Positions 49,146-59,060 of a stretch of 64,000 nucleotides of DNA are shown piece by piece. The notes below the pieces were generated by a model that was not told the DNA's origin, did no database searches, and saw only the letters and a list, made by a program, of their open reading frames with translations. Numbering within the stretch: the first letter of the stretch is position 1; every line of letters starts with the position of its first letter. The stretch lies in the NCBI GenBank assembly GCA_945907735.1, contig CAMDTL010000006.1, forward strand, positions 1 to 64,000, written 5' to 3'. This DNA is from Methylotenera oryzisoli. GTDB taxonomy: Bacteria > Pseudomonadota > Gammaproteobacteria > Burkholderiales > Methylophilaceae. A program made the translations under genes and the position numbers.

Positions 49146-49754
49146 TTATTCTCCCACTACATCTACACCTTTTGGCGGCGTAAACAAAAATGTGGCATCT
49201 TGTAGTTTTGGATTGCGCTCAACTTCGTTAAAAGTAATATGCGTAATGTGATTAAAACTGTCGTAAATCTCCATTTTACGCAGCTTATCGGCTTTAAAAC
49301 CCAATAAAACACGTTCGAAACCGCTCTCTTTGTCTTTCGGCAATGCCAACACCCAAGCTAAGCCATCTTTACGCGTAGCATTTTTTAGTATGAAGCTTTT
49401 TTCTACCGCCTCACCACCCGCCAGCATGGCGGCAGGGCTTGATCCTAAGGTTTTACTAAGCTCGCGAATCGTCACTTGCTGTAGCTCGGTATCAAACAAA
49501 AACACCTGTTTGCCGTCGCTCACAATTTGCTGTTCGTACGGTTTTTTATAATCCCAACGGAATTTATTCGGCCGTTGCAGCTGCATGGTGCCTGCAACCT
49601 CCTGCTCTTTGCGACCCTGCTTATCGTTCACCACTTGGCTAAACTGCGCACGCATGGTGCTGGTGTTGTTAAAAAAATCGCGCAAGCTAGAGACGCCATC
49701 GGCGGCGGCCAGATTAACAAATGTAATTAACCAGAAAAGTAAAAGTTTATTCAT
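49146..49754 (-). CDS. lolA: Outer-membrane lipoprotein carrier protein LolA
   Basis: 202 residues from the ATG at 49754, which begins a clear signal peptide (MNKLLLFWLITFVNLAAADG). The longer open frame to 49871 runs through a dispersed repeat and is rejected. Mature part: MRAQFSQVVNDKQG, GTMQLQRPNKFRWDYKKPYEQ, the beta-sheet hydrophobic cavity strands and KMEIYDSFNHITHITFNEV. Carries lipoproteins from LolCDE to LolB across the periplasm. Downstream of ftsK as in many Gram-negatives. Confidence 0.93.
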   Translation of the reverse strand: MNKLLLFWLITFVNLAAADGVSSLRDFFNNTSTMRAQFSQVVNDKQGRKEQEVAGTMQLQRPNKFRWDYKKPYEQQIVSDGKQVFLFDTELQQVTIRELSKTLGSSPAAMLAGGEAVEKSFILKNATRKDGLAWVLALPKDKESGFERVLLGFKADKLRKMEIYDSFNHITHITFNEVERNPKLQDATFLFTPPKGVDVVGE

Positions 49755-49774
49755 ATTAGAACAGGCCTGAAAAT

Positions 49775-49890
49775 GCAGAGTTTTTGGATACAGTGCTAGA
49801 CGCACGGAGCGCAGAAACCGAGATAGTACGACTTTGTACAGCGAGGTTGCGAGCACCGCGTAACGACGCAATGCGCCAAAAAAATGAATT
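49775..49890 (-). repeat. Dispersed intergenic repeat, copy 2
   Basis: Read on the minus strand it begins TAAATTCATTTTTTTGGCGC and contains CTCGG-TTCTG-GCTCCGTGC and ATCCAAA blocks shared with 9702-9819. It fills most of the gap between ftsK and lolA, placing the lolA promoter inside or beside it. Accidentally open in one frame, which inflates the apparent lolA length. Confidence 0.55.
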
Positions 49891-49895
49891 TAAAC

Positions 49896-52208
49896 CTAAT
49901 CATCATGTGATGCATTGTTTGTAGCTAACACCTCTCTATTGCCATTGCTTTGCATCGCAGAAACTAGGCCTGCTCGCTCCATGTCCTCAATTAAACGCGC
50001 CGCGCGGTTATAACCAATGCGCAACTGACGCTGCACCGATGAAATCGACGCACGACGACTTTTTAGCACGATGGCAACCGCCTCATCGTAAAGCGGATCT
50101 TTCTCTGCACCATCGTCACCAAAGTCAGCTGACTCGCCGCCGCCCTCTGTTTCAGAGGTCAAAATTCCTTCAATATAGTTCGGCTCACCCATCGCCTTTA
50201 AGTGATTTACCACTTGATGCACCTCGTGGTCAGATACAAATGCACCATGAATACGTACTGGGTAACCCGTACCTGGCGGCATATACAACATATCGCCTTG
50301 GCCCAATAAGGCTTCAGCCCCCATTTGGTCTAATATGGTACGCGAATCTATTTTGCTGGATACCTGAAACGCCACACGGGTGGGAATATTGGCTTTGATT
50401 AAACCCGTGATTACGTCCACAGAAGGGCGCTGGGTCGCCAACACCAGATGAATGCCTGAAGCACGCGCTTTTTGCGCCAATCGCGCAATCAGCTCTTCCA
50501 CTTTTTTGCCAACCACCATCATTAAATCAGCCAGTTCATCAATCACTACTACAATCAACGGCATTTCTTCTAAGGGCTCAGGTGCGTCTGGCGTTAAGCT
50601 GAACGGATGTGGAATCTTTTCGCCCGCTTTTTCAGCCTCTTTAATTTTTTGGTTGTAACCCGCCAAATTGCGTACACCCAGCGTTGACATCAGTTTATAA
50701 CGGCGCTCCATCTCTGCCACGCACCAATTGAGCGCGTTAGCAGCTTGGCGCATATCGGTGACCACCGGAGCCAAAAGATGTGGAATTCCTTCGTAAACAG
50801 ATAATTCCAGCATTTTCGGGTCTATCAAAATCATGCGTACTTTTGACGCTTCTGACTTATACAAAAAGCTCAAAATCAGCGCATTAATCGCCACCGATTT
50901 ACCCGAGCCTGTTGTACCAGCCACCAACACGTGCGGCATTTTGGCCAAGTCTGCCACTACTGGTTTGCCCGCAATATCTTTGCCCATGGCAATCGCAATC
51001 GGCGAATGCATATCTGCATACACTTGGCTGCTCATAATTTCAGATAAAAACACGATTTGGCGTTTGGGGTTGGGAATTTCCAAACCCATGCAGCTTTTGC
51101 CAGGGATCGTCTCCACCACACGCACACTGACGACCGACAATGCACGTGCCAAATCGCGCGCCAGATTGGTAATTTGGCTGCCTTTGACACCTGCTGCTGG
51201 TGCAAACTCAAAGCGCGTAATCACTGGGCCAGGCTGGGCGGAAATGACTTTGACCTCAATACCGAAGTCCATGAGTTTTCGCTCAATCAAGCGCGAAGTG
51301 AAATCCAGCGTTTCATCCGACGGCAGTTCTACTGTGTTTTTCGCCTCATCCAGTAGATGCAGTGGCGGCAAAATAGAATCCAGATCCGAAGCAAATAGCG
51401 TGGTTTGCTTTTCTTTTAGCACGCGCTCACTTTTTTCGATCTCGGTTTGCGGTGCTTTAATCTCAAGCGGGGCGCGGTCTTCCGAACGTTTGCGCTCATT
51501 TTCCACAAACTCTTCACGCTTCAGCTCAACCACCTTGCCGACTTTTCTATCTTGCCAGTCGTGATATTTGTTAATCGCCCAATGGTAGCTAGCAATCAAG
51601 CCAGTTCCTAGCTTTTCGGTCATCAGAATCCACGACCAGCCAGTGAATAGACTAAAGCCAATTGCGAATAAGAGTAGCAATATCATGGTGGAACCAGCAT
51701 AGGCAAACATGCTCCGCAAGGCACTATCCACGCCACTACCCAGCATTCCGCCAGCACCCAATGGCAGCGCGGCTGGCAGGTCAATCAAATGGCCTGCTTC
51801 TAATGCGGATGAAGCAATAATCAGCAAGCCAAAACCGACCAAATTAAATACTAAAAAAGGCCGCTCTGAAATCGTGAGCTCTAAACGTTGGTACACCAAC
51901 CACATGCTGTAAAACGCCAACACCACCCACCACCAAGCAGAAAATCCAAATAAATACAACAACATATCAGAAATCCACGCACCAACTGATCCGCCCGCGT
52001 TGCTAATGCTAGCACCCTCGCTGGCCATGTGCGACCAAGAAGAGTCTTGCGTAGCATAAGTGATTAAAATAACGGCAAGATACAAACCAAGCAGCACCAA
52101 GCCCAGCCACCATGCCTCGCGCACTAAATGCGCGTGTTTTTGTTGCTGAGGAGTTTTTGGCGCTTTAACACGACCATTGACAGCAGATGATTTTTTATTT
52201 AAAAACAA
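49896..52208 (-). CDS. ftsK: DNA translocase FtsK
   Basis: 770 residues. Four membrane helices (about 33-55, 80-102, 124-143, 170-195), a shortened linker (about 210-285), the RecA-like motor with Walker [17 protein letters not shown] (about 426-441) and Walker [38 protein letters not shown], and the gamma winged-helix ([20 protein letters not shown], about 700-760) that reads KOPS sites. Clears chromosome dimers at the septum. The start is a TTG at 52208 with AAGG about 12 nt upstream. Confidence 0.96.
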   Translation of the reverse strand: MFLNKKSSAVNGRVKAPKTPQQQKHAHLVREAWWLGLVLLGLYLAVILITYATQDSSWSHMASEGASISNAGGSVGAWISDMLLYLFGFSAWWWVVLAFYSMWLVYQRLELTISERPFLVFNLVGFGLLIIASSALEAGHLIDLPAALPLGAGGMLGSGVDSALRSMFAYAGSTMILLLLFAIGFSLFTGWSWILMTEKLGTGLIASYHWAINKYHDWQDRKVGKVVELKREEFVENERKRSEDRAPLEIKAPQTEIEKSERVLKEKQTTLFASDLDSILPPLHLLDEAKNTVELPSDETLDFTSRLIERKLMDFGIEVKVISAQPGPVITRFEFAPAAGVKGSQITNLARDLARALSVVSVRVVETIPGKSCMGLEIPNPKRQIVFLSEIMSSQVYADMHSPIAIAMGKDIAGKPVVADLAKMPHVLVAGTTGSGKSVAINALILSFLYKSEASKVRMILIDPKMLELSVYEGIPHLLAPVVTDMRQAANALNWCVAEMERRYKLMSTLGVRNLAGYNQKIKEAEKAGEKIPHPFSLTPDAPEPLEEMPLIVVVIDELADLMMVVGKKVEELIARLAQKARASGIHLVLATQRPSVDVITGLIKANIPTRVAFQVSSKIDSRTILDQMGAEALLGQGDMLYMPPGTGYPVRIHGAFVSDHEVHQVVNHLKAMGEPNYIEGILTSETEGGGESADFGDDGAEKDPLYDEAVAIVLKSRRASISSVQRQLRIGYNRAARLIEDMERAGLVSAMQSNGNREVLATNNASHDD

Positions 52209-52379
52209 TATGTTACAAACCTTAAAAATTAGCTCACAATTACAACTATTTGCATGATTATAGCAAAATCAAATTGCGTAAACTGCTTCTAAAAATTAAA
52301 ATGTCACTTAATTAAAATGCTGCGCATACTGCACTTGAAGATAAGCAAATTAGCACCATCTCTCAACCATTCATTCTAA

Positions 52380-53348
<969 letters not shown>

Positions 53349-53360
53349 CTTCCTTTATCC

Positions 53361-53386
53361 GTCATTCCCGCGAAAGCGGGAATGAC
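53361..53386. repeat. REP-like palindrome
   Basis: Eleven-base perfect arms GTCATTCCCGC and GCGGGAATGAC around a GAAA tetraloop, 12 bp after the trxB stop. It is the widespread proteobacterial intergenic palindrome and may also stabilise or end the trxB transcript. Confidence 0.8.
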
Positions 53387-53427
53387 AAAATAGAAAGTTT
53401 TTAGGATTAAATGATATTCGGACTTGT

Positions 53428-53970
53428 ATGACTGCCAACAATGACAATATCAATGACGACAACCGCTTATTTCAACAGGCTGTTAAAGATGCGCGCCCAC
53501 TCAACGCCGAGCCAACTCATTCCGAAAAAACTTACCCCAAACCCGTCGCCAAGCACTTTATGCGCGATGAAAAACAAGCGCTACGCGACTCATTAAGCGA
53601 CGACTATATTCCCGCGCACGAGTTGGAAAGCGGTGAAGAGCTGCTTTACCTGCGCGAAGGCCAATCACCCAACATTCTAGGCAATCTACGCCGCGGCTTT
53701 TGGGTGGTGCAGGCGCAAGTCGATTTACATGGTTTGATTACCGATGAAGCGCGCATGTACGTGGCGGATTTTTTAAATTCATGCAAAAAACGTAATATTC
53801 GCTGTGTACGCATTGTGCATGGCAAAGGCTTAGGCTCACGTAACCGCGAACCGGTGCTAAAACACAAACTACGCAGCTGGCTGATGCAACGCGACGAAGT
53901 CATTGCCTATGCCCAAGCCAAGCCTGAGGATGGCGGCAGCGGTGCAGTGATTGTTTTGTTGAAGGCTTAA
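53428..53970 (+). CDS. Smr-domain protein (MutS2 C-terminal type)
   Basis: 180 residues. A charged N-terminal half (about 1-85) leads to an Smr domain (about 95-178) with the signature VDLHGLITDEARMYVADFL and RIVHGKGLGSRNREPVLKHKL. Smr domains nick DNA or cleave RNA; stand-alone E. coli SmrA/SmrB relatives include a ribosome-collision nuclease. The family DLHG and GKG motifs are intact. The subgroup cannot be fixed from this alone. It is flanked by repeats on both sides. Confidence 0.9.
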   Translation: MTANNDNINDDNRLFQQAVKDARPLNAEPTHSEKTYPKPVAKHFMRDEKQALRDSLSDDYIPAHELESGEELLYLREGQSPNILGNLRRGFWVVQAQVDLHGLITDEARMYVADFLNSCKKRNIRCVRIVHGKGLGSRNREPVLKHKLRSWLMQRDEVIAYAQAKPEDGGSGAVIVLLKA

Positions 53971-54152
53971 AATAATTTCAATCTATTTTATAACTATTAA
54001 CTAACAAATGGTTCTGGAGCCCACCAAAAAATCACAACTCACCCAAACTCGCGTAGGCCTCTGGCCTGCGATCCAATTGCCAAAAGAATTTACGCTCAGA
54101 TTCCTTAATCGGTAAATCGTTAATGCTGACCAAGCAATTTAAGCAGACCATA

Positions 54153-54222
54153 CTGTCATGCTGAACTTGATTCAGCATCTAGTGCATATTCACTAGCTTG
54201 CGAATCAAGCCCGCAATGACAG
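54153..54222. repeat. MITE-like inverted repeat downstream of smr
   Basis: Outer arms CTGTCAT (54153-54159) and ATGACAG (54216-54222) enclose an inner stem GCTGAA-TTCAGC. The outer ends match the GTCAT...ATGAC ends of the palindrome at 53361, so the two are likely related elements. Located in the 260-bp gap between the smr end and the ABC transporter end. Confidence 0.5.
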
Positions 54223-54230
54223 GATGATGA

Positions 54231-56054
54231 TTATTCCCCCAAAAAACCACCGCTTTGATGTGCCCACAAACTAGCATACAAGCCTTTGTTAGCAAGCAGA
54301 TTCTTGTGGCTGCCTTCTTCTATAATTTGACCATCATCCAGCACAATCAGCCTATCCATGGCAGCAATGGTGGAAAGCCTGTGTGCGATGGCAATTACGG
54401 TTTTACCTTCCATCAGCTTGTAAAGGCTCTCCTGTATCACTGCTTCCACCTCAGAATCCAGCGCGCTGGTGGCTTCGTCCAACAGTAATATCGGCGCGTC
54501 TTTCAGCATCACGCGCGCAATGGCAATGCGTTGACGTTGACCACCCGAGAGCTTTACGCCGCGTTCGCCCACATGCGCGTCATAACCCGCGCGGCCTTTG
54601 GCATCGCGCAAATTAAGTATAAATTCATGGGCTTCCGCACGTTTGGCGGCGGCGATCATCTCAGCCTCGGTCGCATCGGGGCGACCGTACAAAATGTTAT
54701 CGCGTACGCCACGATGTAACAATGACGTGTCTTGCGTCACCATGCCAATACTCTCGCGCAGGCTGTTTTGCGTCACTGCATTAATGTTTTGATTATCGAT
54801 TAAAATTTGACCCGATTTCACCTCGAAAAAACGCAACAACAAATTCACAATAGTCGATTTACCCGCGCCCGAGCGACCCACCAGCCCAACTTTTTCACCC
54901 GCTTTAATATGTAAATTAAGGATTTTTAACAATTCCTTGTGGTTGCCATAGCTGAATGTAACCGCATCAAACTTAATCTCACCTTTTTTTACATGCAATA
55001 GTTTCGCGTCAATTGCATCGATAATTTTATTGTGCGTAGTGAGTGTGTTAATGCCATCTTGTACCGTGCCTACTTGCTCGTACAAGGTTGTCATCTCCCA
55101 CATCACCCAGTGTGAAATACCGTTTAGCCGCAGCGACATGGCCGTGACGGCAGCAACGCCGCCCACGCCAATCTGACCTTTGCTCCATAACCAAAGAGCC
55201 AAGCCGCCAGCGCTTATAAGCAATAGCATATTCAGTACGTGGTTAATGGTTTCCACCATCGTCACCAAACGCATTTGTTGGTGTACTGTAGCAATAAATT
55301 CCTGCATGGCATCCTTGGCATAAGTGCCCTCGCGCCCCGCGTGACTAAACAATTTAACCGTGCTGATATTGGTGTAGGCATCGGTAATGCGCCCCGTCAT
55401 CAGGCTACGCGCATCGGCTTGTTGCCGACCTACGTAACTGAGTTTAGGTACAAAGTAGCATAAAGCGCTGGCATATAACACCAGCCAAGCTATAAATGGC
55501 CAAATAATCAATAAGTTAAAGCTGCCTGCCGCACCAACCATGGTGGCGAAATAAATCACGACAAACACCAAAATATCTGCCACAATAAACCACACATCGC
55601 GCACCGCCAGCGCGGTTTGCATCACTTTGGCAGCCACGCGACCAGCAAATTCATCCTGATAGAAACTCATGCTTTGATTCAACATAAGTCGATGAAAGTT
55701 CCAGCGCATGCGCATGGGGAAATTACCCGCCAGCGTTTGATGTTTAAGCATGCTCTGCAAGCCAATAATCACGCTACTTGCCAGCAAGATAATGACGAGC
55801 CAAGTGAGATGCGTGCCTTCGCGCGGCCATAATTCGGCAGGCGGAATGCTGGCCAGCCAATCCACCACTTTACCCATCATGGCGAATAATAAGGCTTCGA
55901 ACGCGCCCATCAGCGCGGTGAGTAGCGTCATGGCGAGTAAATAGGGGCGCAATCCCGCTGTGCAGCCCCAAGCGAATGCCCAAAACTGAGTGGGCGGTGT
56001 GCTAATTAGCGCTTCTGGGAAAGGTTTTGCGAGATTCTCGAACCACTTAAACAT
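54231..56054 (-). CDS. ABC exporter, fused membrane and ATPase domains
   Basis: 607 residues. A six-helix type I exporter domain (about 25-330) with LSYVGRQQADARSLMTGRITDAYTNI, then the ATPase: Walker A GLVGRSGAGKSTIVNLL (about 389-405), Q-loop VTQDTSLL, signature VKLSGGQRQRIAIARVML, Walker B PILLLDEATSALDSE, H-loop AIAHRLS. Half-transporter that dimerises. The class includes MsbA and multidrug/lipid exporters; the substrate is not evident. It is 9 bp downstream of ispF in a leftward group. Confidence 0.92.
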   Translation of the reverse strand: MFKWFENLAKPFPEALISTPPTQFWAFAWGCTAGLRPYLLAMTLLTALMGAFEALLFAMMGKVVDWLASIPPAELWPREGTHLTWLVIILLASSVIIGLQSMLKHQTLAGNFPMRMRWNFHRLMLNQSMSFYQDEFAGRVAAKVMQTALAVRDVWFIVADILVFVVIYFATMVGAAGSFNLLIIWPFIAWLVLYASALCYFVPKLSYVGRQQADARSLMTGRITDAYTNISTVKLFSHAGREGTYAKDAMQEFIATVHQQMRLVTMVETINHVLNMLLLISAGGLALWLWSKGQIGVGGVAAVTAMSLRLNGISHWVMWEMTTLYEQVGTVQDGINTLTTHNKIIDAIDAKLLHVKKGEIKFDAVTFSYGNHKELLKILNLHIKAGEKVGLVGRSGAGKSTIVNLLLRFFEVKSGQILIDNQNINAVTQNSLRESIGMVTQDTSLLHRGVRDNILYGRPDATEAEMIAAAKRAEAHEFILNLRDAKGRAGYDAHVGERGVKLSGGQRQRIAIARVMLKDAPILLLDEATSALDSEVEAVIQESLYKLMEGKTVIAIAHRLSTIAAMDRLIVLDDGQIIEEGSHKNLLANKGLYASLWAHQSGGFLGE

Positions 56055-56063
56055 GATTATGCT

Positions 56064-56540
56064 TTAAGTTTCAACAATGCTACAAACGGCCTCAACCGCA
56101 ATGCCCTCGCCGCGACCAGTAAAGCCGAGCCTCTCCGTCGTCGTGGCTTTCACGTTGACTTGCGAAACATCAACATGGCAATCCATGGCAATGTTGGCGC
56201 ACATTTGCGCAGTATGCGGCGAGAGTTTCGGCGCTTCGCAAATCACCGTCGCATCAATGTTATTCACCACGTATTTTTTGGCTTTTAACAACGCAACTAC
56301 GTGGCGCAATAATGCGCGCGAATCCGCATTTTTATAGGCATCGTCGGTTGGTGGGAAATGCCGACCAATATCGCCCAGTGCAGCTGCACCAAGTAGCGCA
56401 TCGCAAATGGCATGCAGCAACACATCGGCATCCGAATGACCATCCAAGCCCTTTTCATGCGCAATTTCCACACCGCCAATGATGCATTTGCGACCAAACA
56501 CAAGCGCGTGCACATCAAAGCCATGACCTATTCTTATCAT
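56064..56540 (-). CDS. ispF: 2-C-methyl-D-erythritol 2,4-cyclodiphosphate synthase
   Basis: 158 residues. Metal site GHGFDVHAL (Asp8, His10), [22 protein letters not shown] (about 34-55, second His) and [20 protein letters not shown] at the C-terminus. MEP isoprenoid pathway step five. Overlaps ispD by 4 bp (ATGA type), as expected for the pair. Confidence 0.96.
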   Translation of the reverse strand: MIRIGHGFDVHALVFGRKCIIGGVEIAHEKGLDGHSDADVLLHAICDALLGAAALGDIGRHFPPTDDAYKNADSRALLRHVVALLKAKKYVVNNIDATVICEAPKLSPHTAQMCANIAMDCHVDVSQVNVKATTTERLGFTGRGEGIAVEAVCSIVET

Positions 56541-57232
56541 GTTTTTCCCTTATTAAAAAAGGCTTCTAATAATTCTAAATCTTGCGGGTAAGTGACTTTT
56601 AAATTGCGTAATTCTCCTTGCACCAATACTGGCTGCAAGCCAATCGCCTCAATGGCTTCAGCCTCATCAGTCGCATTGCCTTTAAAGCTTTCTAAGGCAT
56701 TTTTTAGCGTGCCATAACGAAACATTTGCGGTGTTTGCGCTTGCCACAAATTAACACGCGCAATGGTTTTTTCGGTTCGATTAGCAGAATCTGCTTGCTT
56801 TAAAGTATCCGCCAAAGGCAAAGCTAGCAAGCCGCCTACCGCGTCATGCTCTAGCGCATTCAATAAGTTATCCAGCAGCGCATGCGTCAAACCTGGTCGC
56901 GCGGCGTCGTGCACCAAAATCCAATCATCCTCGGCTACATCTATAGCCCGTAACGTGTTCAGCACAGTTTCACTTCTGCTTGCGCCGCCCGTGTAATGTA
57001 GTTTTAACTTACTCGTGGGCTCCTGTGGCAAAGTCCGCCAAAAACCATCGTCAGGACTTAATGCCAAGAGTATGCTGGCGATGCGCGGATGATTAAAAAA
57101 TACCTGAAGGGTATGCGAAATCATTGGCTTGCCAGCCAGCGGCAAATATTGCTTGGGCACCACCGTGTTTGCCAGCTGCGCCATCCGGCTGCCAGTGCCC
57201 GCTGCGGGGATAATTACATGAAAAAACGCCAT
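56537..57232 (-). CDS. ispD: 2-C-methyl-D-erythritol 4-phosphate cytidylyltransferase
   Basis: 231 residues from the ATG at 57232. Nucleotide loop [12 protein letters not shown] (about 7-18), [26 protein letters not shown] (about 106-115) and [12 protein letters not shown] pathway step three. The start codon lies in the 3' arm of a terminator-like hairpin after amt; a second in-frame ATG at 57247 lies in the 5' arm and would add five residues (MLKLG). I prefer the later one because [14 protein letters not shown] matches the family start. Confidence 0.93.
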   Translation of the reverse strand: MAFFHVIIPAAGTGSRMAQLANTVVPKQYLPLAGKPMISHTLQVFFNHPRIASILLALSPDDGFWRTLPQEPTSKLKLHYTGGASRSETVLNTLRAIDVAEDDWILVHDAARPGLTHALLDNLLNALEHDAVGGLLALPLADTLKQADSANRTEKTIARVNLWQAQTPQMFRYGTLKNALESFKGNATDEAEAIEAIGLQPVLVQGELRNLKVTYPQDLELLEAFFNKGKT

Positions 57233-57251
57233 GCCTAATTTTAGCATGGCG
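57221..57251 (-). terminator. Terminator of amt that includes the ispD start codon
   Basis: On the minus strand, arms CGCCATGC and GCATGGCG with a 9-nt loop are followed at once by six T residues (57226-57221). It begins 22 bp after the amt stop. The ispD ATG sits in the downstream arm. So reading into ispD depends on escaping this hairpin, or on a promoter within it. Confidence 0.8.
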
Positions 57252-57273
57252 CTTATTTAGCTAGAAAAAAGTT

Positions 57274-58464
57274 TTAATCGTCAGCCGTTGCGCCAATTTT
57301 GTGTATGCTTAAATCTGCACCGTTAAATTCATCTTCAGCCCCCATGCGAATGCCGACCAATTTTTTGAGCCCGCCATAAACAAGCACGCCACCAGCTAGC
57401 GCAATCACAACACCTAAACCAGTGCCGATCAATTGCGACATAAACGTAACGCCGCCTAGGCCGCCCATGGCTTTTAACCCGAATATGCCCGCCGCAATAC
57501 CACCCCAAGCGCCACACAAGCCATGCAGCGGCCATACGCCAAGTACATCATCAATTTTTAAACGATTTTGCGTAAGGGTAAACGCCCACACAAATAAAGC
57601 GCCAGCCACTGCACCAGTCGCCAATGCACCAAGTGGATGCATAATATCCGACCCTGCGCATACCGCCACCAAACCAGCTAGCGGGCCATTATGCACAAAA
57701 CCTGGATCATTTTTACCCATCACCAACGCCGCCAAAGTACCACCCACTAAAGCCATCAGCGAGTTCACCGCCACCAAGCCCGAAATGCCTTGAATCGCCT
57801 GCGCGGACATTACGTTGAAGCCGAACCAGCCGACAGTGAGTATCCATGCCCCTAGCGCTAGAAATGGGATATTGGAAGGTGGGTAAGCGTGTAATTGACC
57901 ATCTTTACTATAACGTCCAGTGCGCGCACCCAATATAACCACGGCTGCCAGCGCGATCCAACCGCCCATAGCATGCACTACCACAGAGCCGGCAAAATCG
58001 TGAAAAGTGGCGCCAAAGTTAGCCAGCAGCCAATCTTGCACGCCGTAGTGTTTGTTCCAAGCAATGCCTTCAAAAAATGGATACACGAACCCTACCAGCA
58101 AAAACGTCGCTGCGATTTGCGGGTTAAATTTTGCGCGCTCAGCAATGCCGCCAGAAACAATGGCTGGCACGGCGGCGGCGAACGTAAGTAAGAAGAAAAA
58201 CTTGACTAAATCGTAGCCGTTTTTGGCGGCCAAAACTTCTGCGCCGCTGAAAAAACTGACGCCATACGCCACGCTGTAGCCAATAAAAAAGTAGGCCATG
58301 GTCGAGACTGAAAAATCGACCATGATTTTGACTAAGGCGTTGACTTGATTTTTACGACGGACGGTGCCGACTTCTAAAAACGCGAAACCCGCGTGCATGG
58401 CCAGCACCATAATGGCACCCAGCAACACGAATAACACGTCATTGGCAGAAACTAAAGCTTCCAT
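57274..58464 (-). CDS. amt: Ammonium transporter
   Basis: 396 residues with about eleven membrane helices and no cleavable signal. N-terminal FVLLGAIMVLAMHAGFAFLEVGTVRRKNQ, the pore motifs DFAGSVVVHAMGGW (conserved Asp and His, about 151-164), GWFGFNVMSAQ, and HGLCGAWGGIAAGIFG (second pore His). Moves ammonium/ammonia. A sigma-54-type promoter upstream suggests nitrogen control by NtrC. No glnK neighbour is visible, unlike the classic glnK-amtB pair. Confidence 0.95.
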   Translation of the reverse strand: MEALVSANDVLFVLLGAIMVLAMHAGFAFLEVGTVRRKNQVNALVKIMVDFSVSTMAYFFIGYSVAYGVSFFSGAEVLAAKNGYDLVKFFFLLTFAAAVPAIVSGGIAERAKFNPQIAATFLLVGFVYPFFEGIAWNKHYGVQDWLLANFGATFHDFAGSVVVHAMGGWIALAAVVILGARTGRYSKDGQLHAYPPSNIPFLALGAWILTVGWFGFNVMSAQAIQGISGLVAVNSLMALVGGTLAALVMGKNDPGFVHNGPLAGLVAVCAGSDIMHPLGALATGAVAGALFVWAFTLTQNRLKIDDVLGVWPLHGLCGAWGGIAAGIFGLKAMGGLGGVTFMSQLIGTGLGVVIALAGGVLVYGGLKKLVGIRMGAEDEFNGADLSIHKIGATADD

Positions 58465-58532
58465 TGAAATTACTCCCCATAATTATTAAACTTTTAAATT
58501 ATTATAGCCTACTTTAAAAGCCAATACTTAAA

Positions 58533-58548
58533 AGCAAAACTTAAGCCA
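58533..58548 (-). promoter_or_regulatory. Sigma-54 promoter for amt
   Basis: The minus strand reads TGGCTTAAGTTTTGCT, with GG and GC exactly 10 nt apart, matching the -24/-12 consensus TGGCAC-N5-TTGCW in eight or nine positions. It lies about 70 bp before the amt ATG at 58464. An NtrC half-site-like TGGTGT occurs about 50 bp further upstream (around 58600). Confidence 0.6.
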
Positions 58549-58583
58549 CAGGGTTAACCATTAGTTTTAAAGGGATCTTATAA

Positions 58584-58694
58584 ATGAGCATTGCAGGATT
58601 ACACCACAAAGCAGCAAAAATAGGCGGCGATTTTTTTCACTTCAAATTAACGGTAATGTTGCATCTGAAAAAATATAACGAAACCCGCATATAG
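58584..58694 (+). CDS. Possible 36-residue small protein, divergent from amt
   Basis: ATG at 58584 with AGGGAT about 9 nt upstream, then 36 codons to TAG at 58692-58694 (begins MSIAGLHHKAAKIGGDFFHF, ends KKYNETRI). It is basic and lacks any recognised motif. It may be chance, since it lies in what should be the NtrC upstream region of amt. Included because the Shine-Dalgarno is well placed. Confidence 0.2.
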   Translation: MSIAGLHHKAAKIGGDFFHFKLTVMLHLKKYNETRI

Positions 58695-58743
58695 TTGCAA
58701 TATAATACTCTTACGCACATCACTCACGAAAAAGTAAATTACC

Positions 58744-59058
58744 ATGTTTGAAACAATTTTACTCGCCGCACTTATCTTGGGCGCTTGGTACTGGTTTGAT
58801 AGCATCGCAAAACGCGAAATCGCCATTAACCACGGGCGTGATCTGGCAGCGCGCTGCCATTTGCAACTGTTGGATGAAACTGTTGCGTGCGCGCAAATTC
58901 GGCTTGGTCGCGATGGTCGCGGTCACGCACAATTGCAACGTTTTTACGAGTTTGAAGTAAGCGCCAGCGGCGCAGAACGCATGCAATGCAGTCTTCAACT
59001 GCTGGGTAAACAGCTACAAAGTTGGCATATTCCACCCTACGTTCAACCTATGCACTAA
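58744..59058 (+). CDS. DUF3301 family membrane-anchored protein
   Basis: 104 residues with an N-terminal hydrophobic segment (ETILLAALILGAWYWFDSI) then REIAINHGRDLAARCHLQLLDETVACAQIRLGRDGRGHAQLQRFYEFEVS, typical of DUF3301. Function unknown. A TATAAT at 58701-58706 is a likely -10. It stops 2 bp before gluQRS, so the pair is an operon. Confidence 0.88.
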   Translation: MFETILLAALILGAWYWFDSIAKREIAINHGRDLAARCHLQLLDETVACAQIRLGRDGRGHAQLQRFYEFEVSASGAERMQCSLQLLGKQLQSWHIPPYVQPMH

Positions 59059-59060
59059 AC

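Noticed and set aside
49755-49871. 39-residue N-terminal extension of LolA
   Set aside because: It is the translation of the dispersed repeat; the signal peptide begins at the ATG 49754.
50833-51564. 243-codon frame opposite ftsK
   Set aside because: Antisense shadow of the FtsK motor region; no recognisable domain and ftsK is complete on the other strand.
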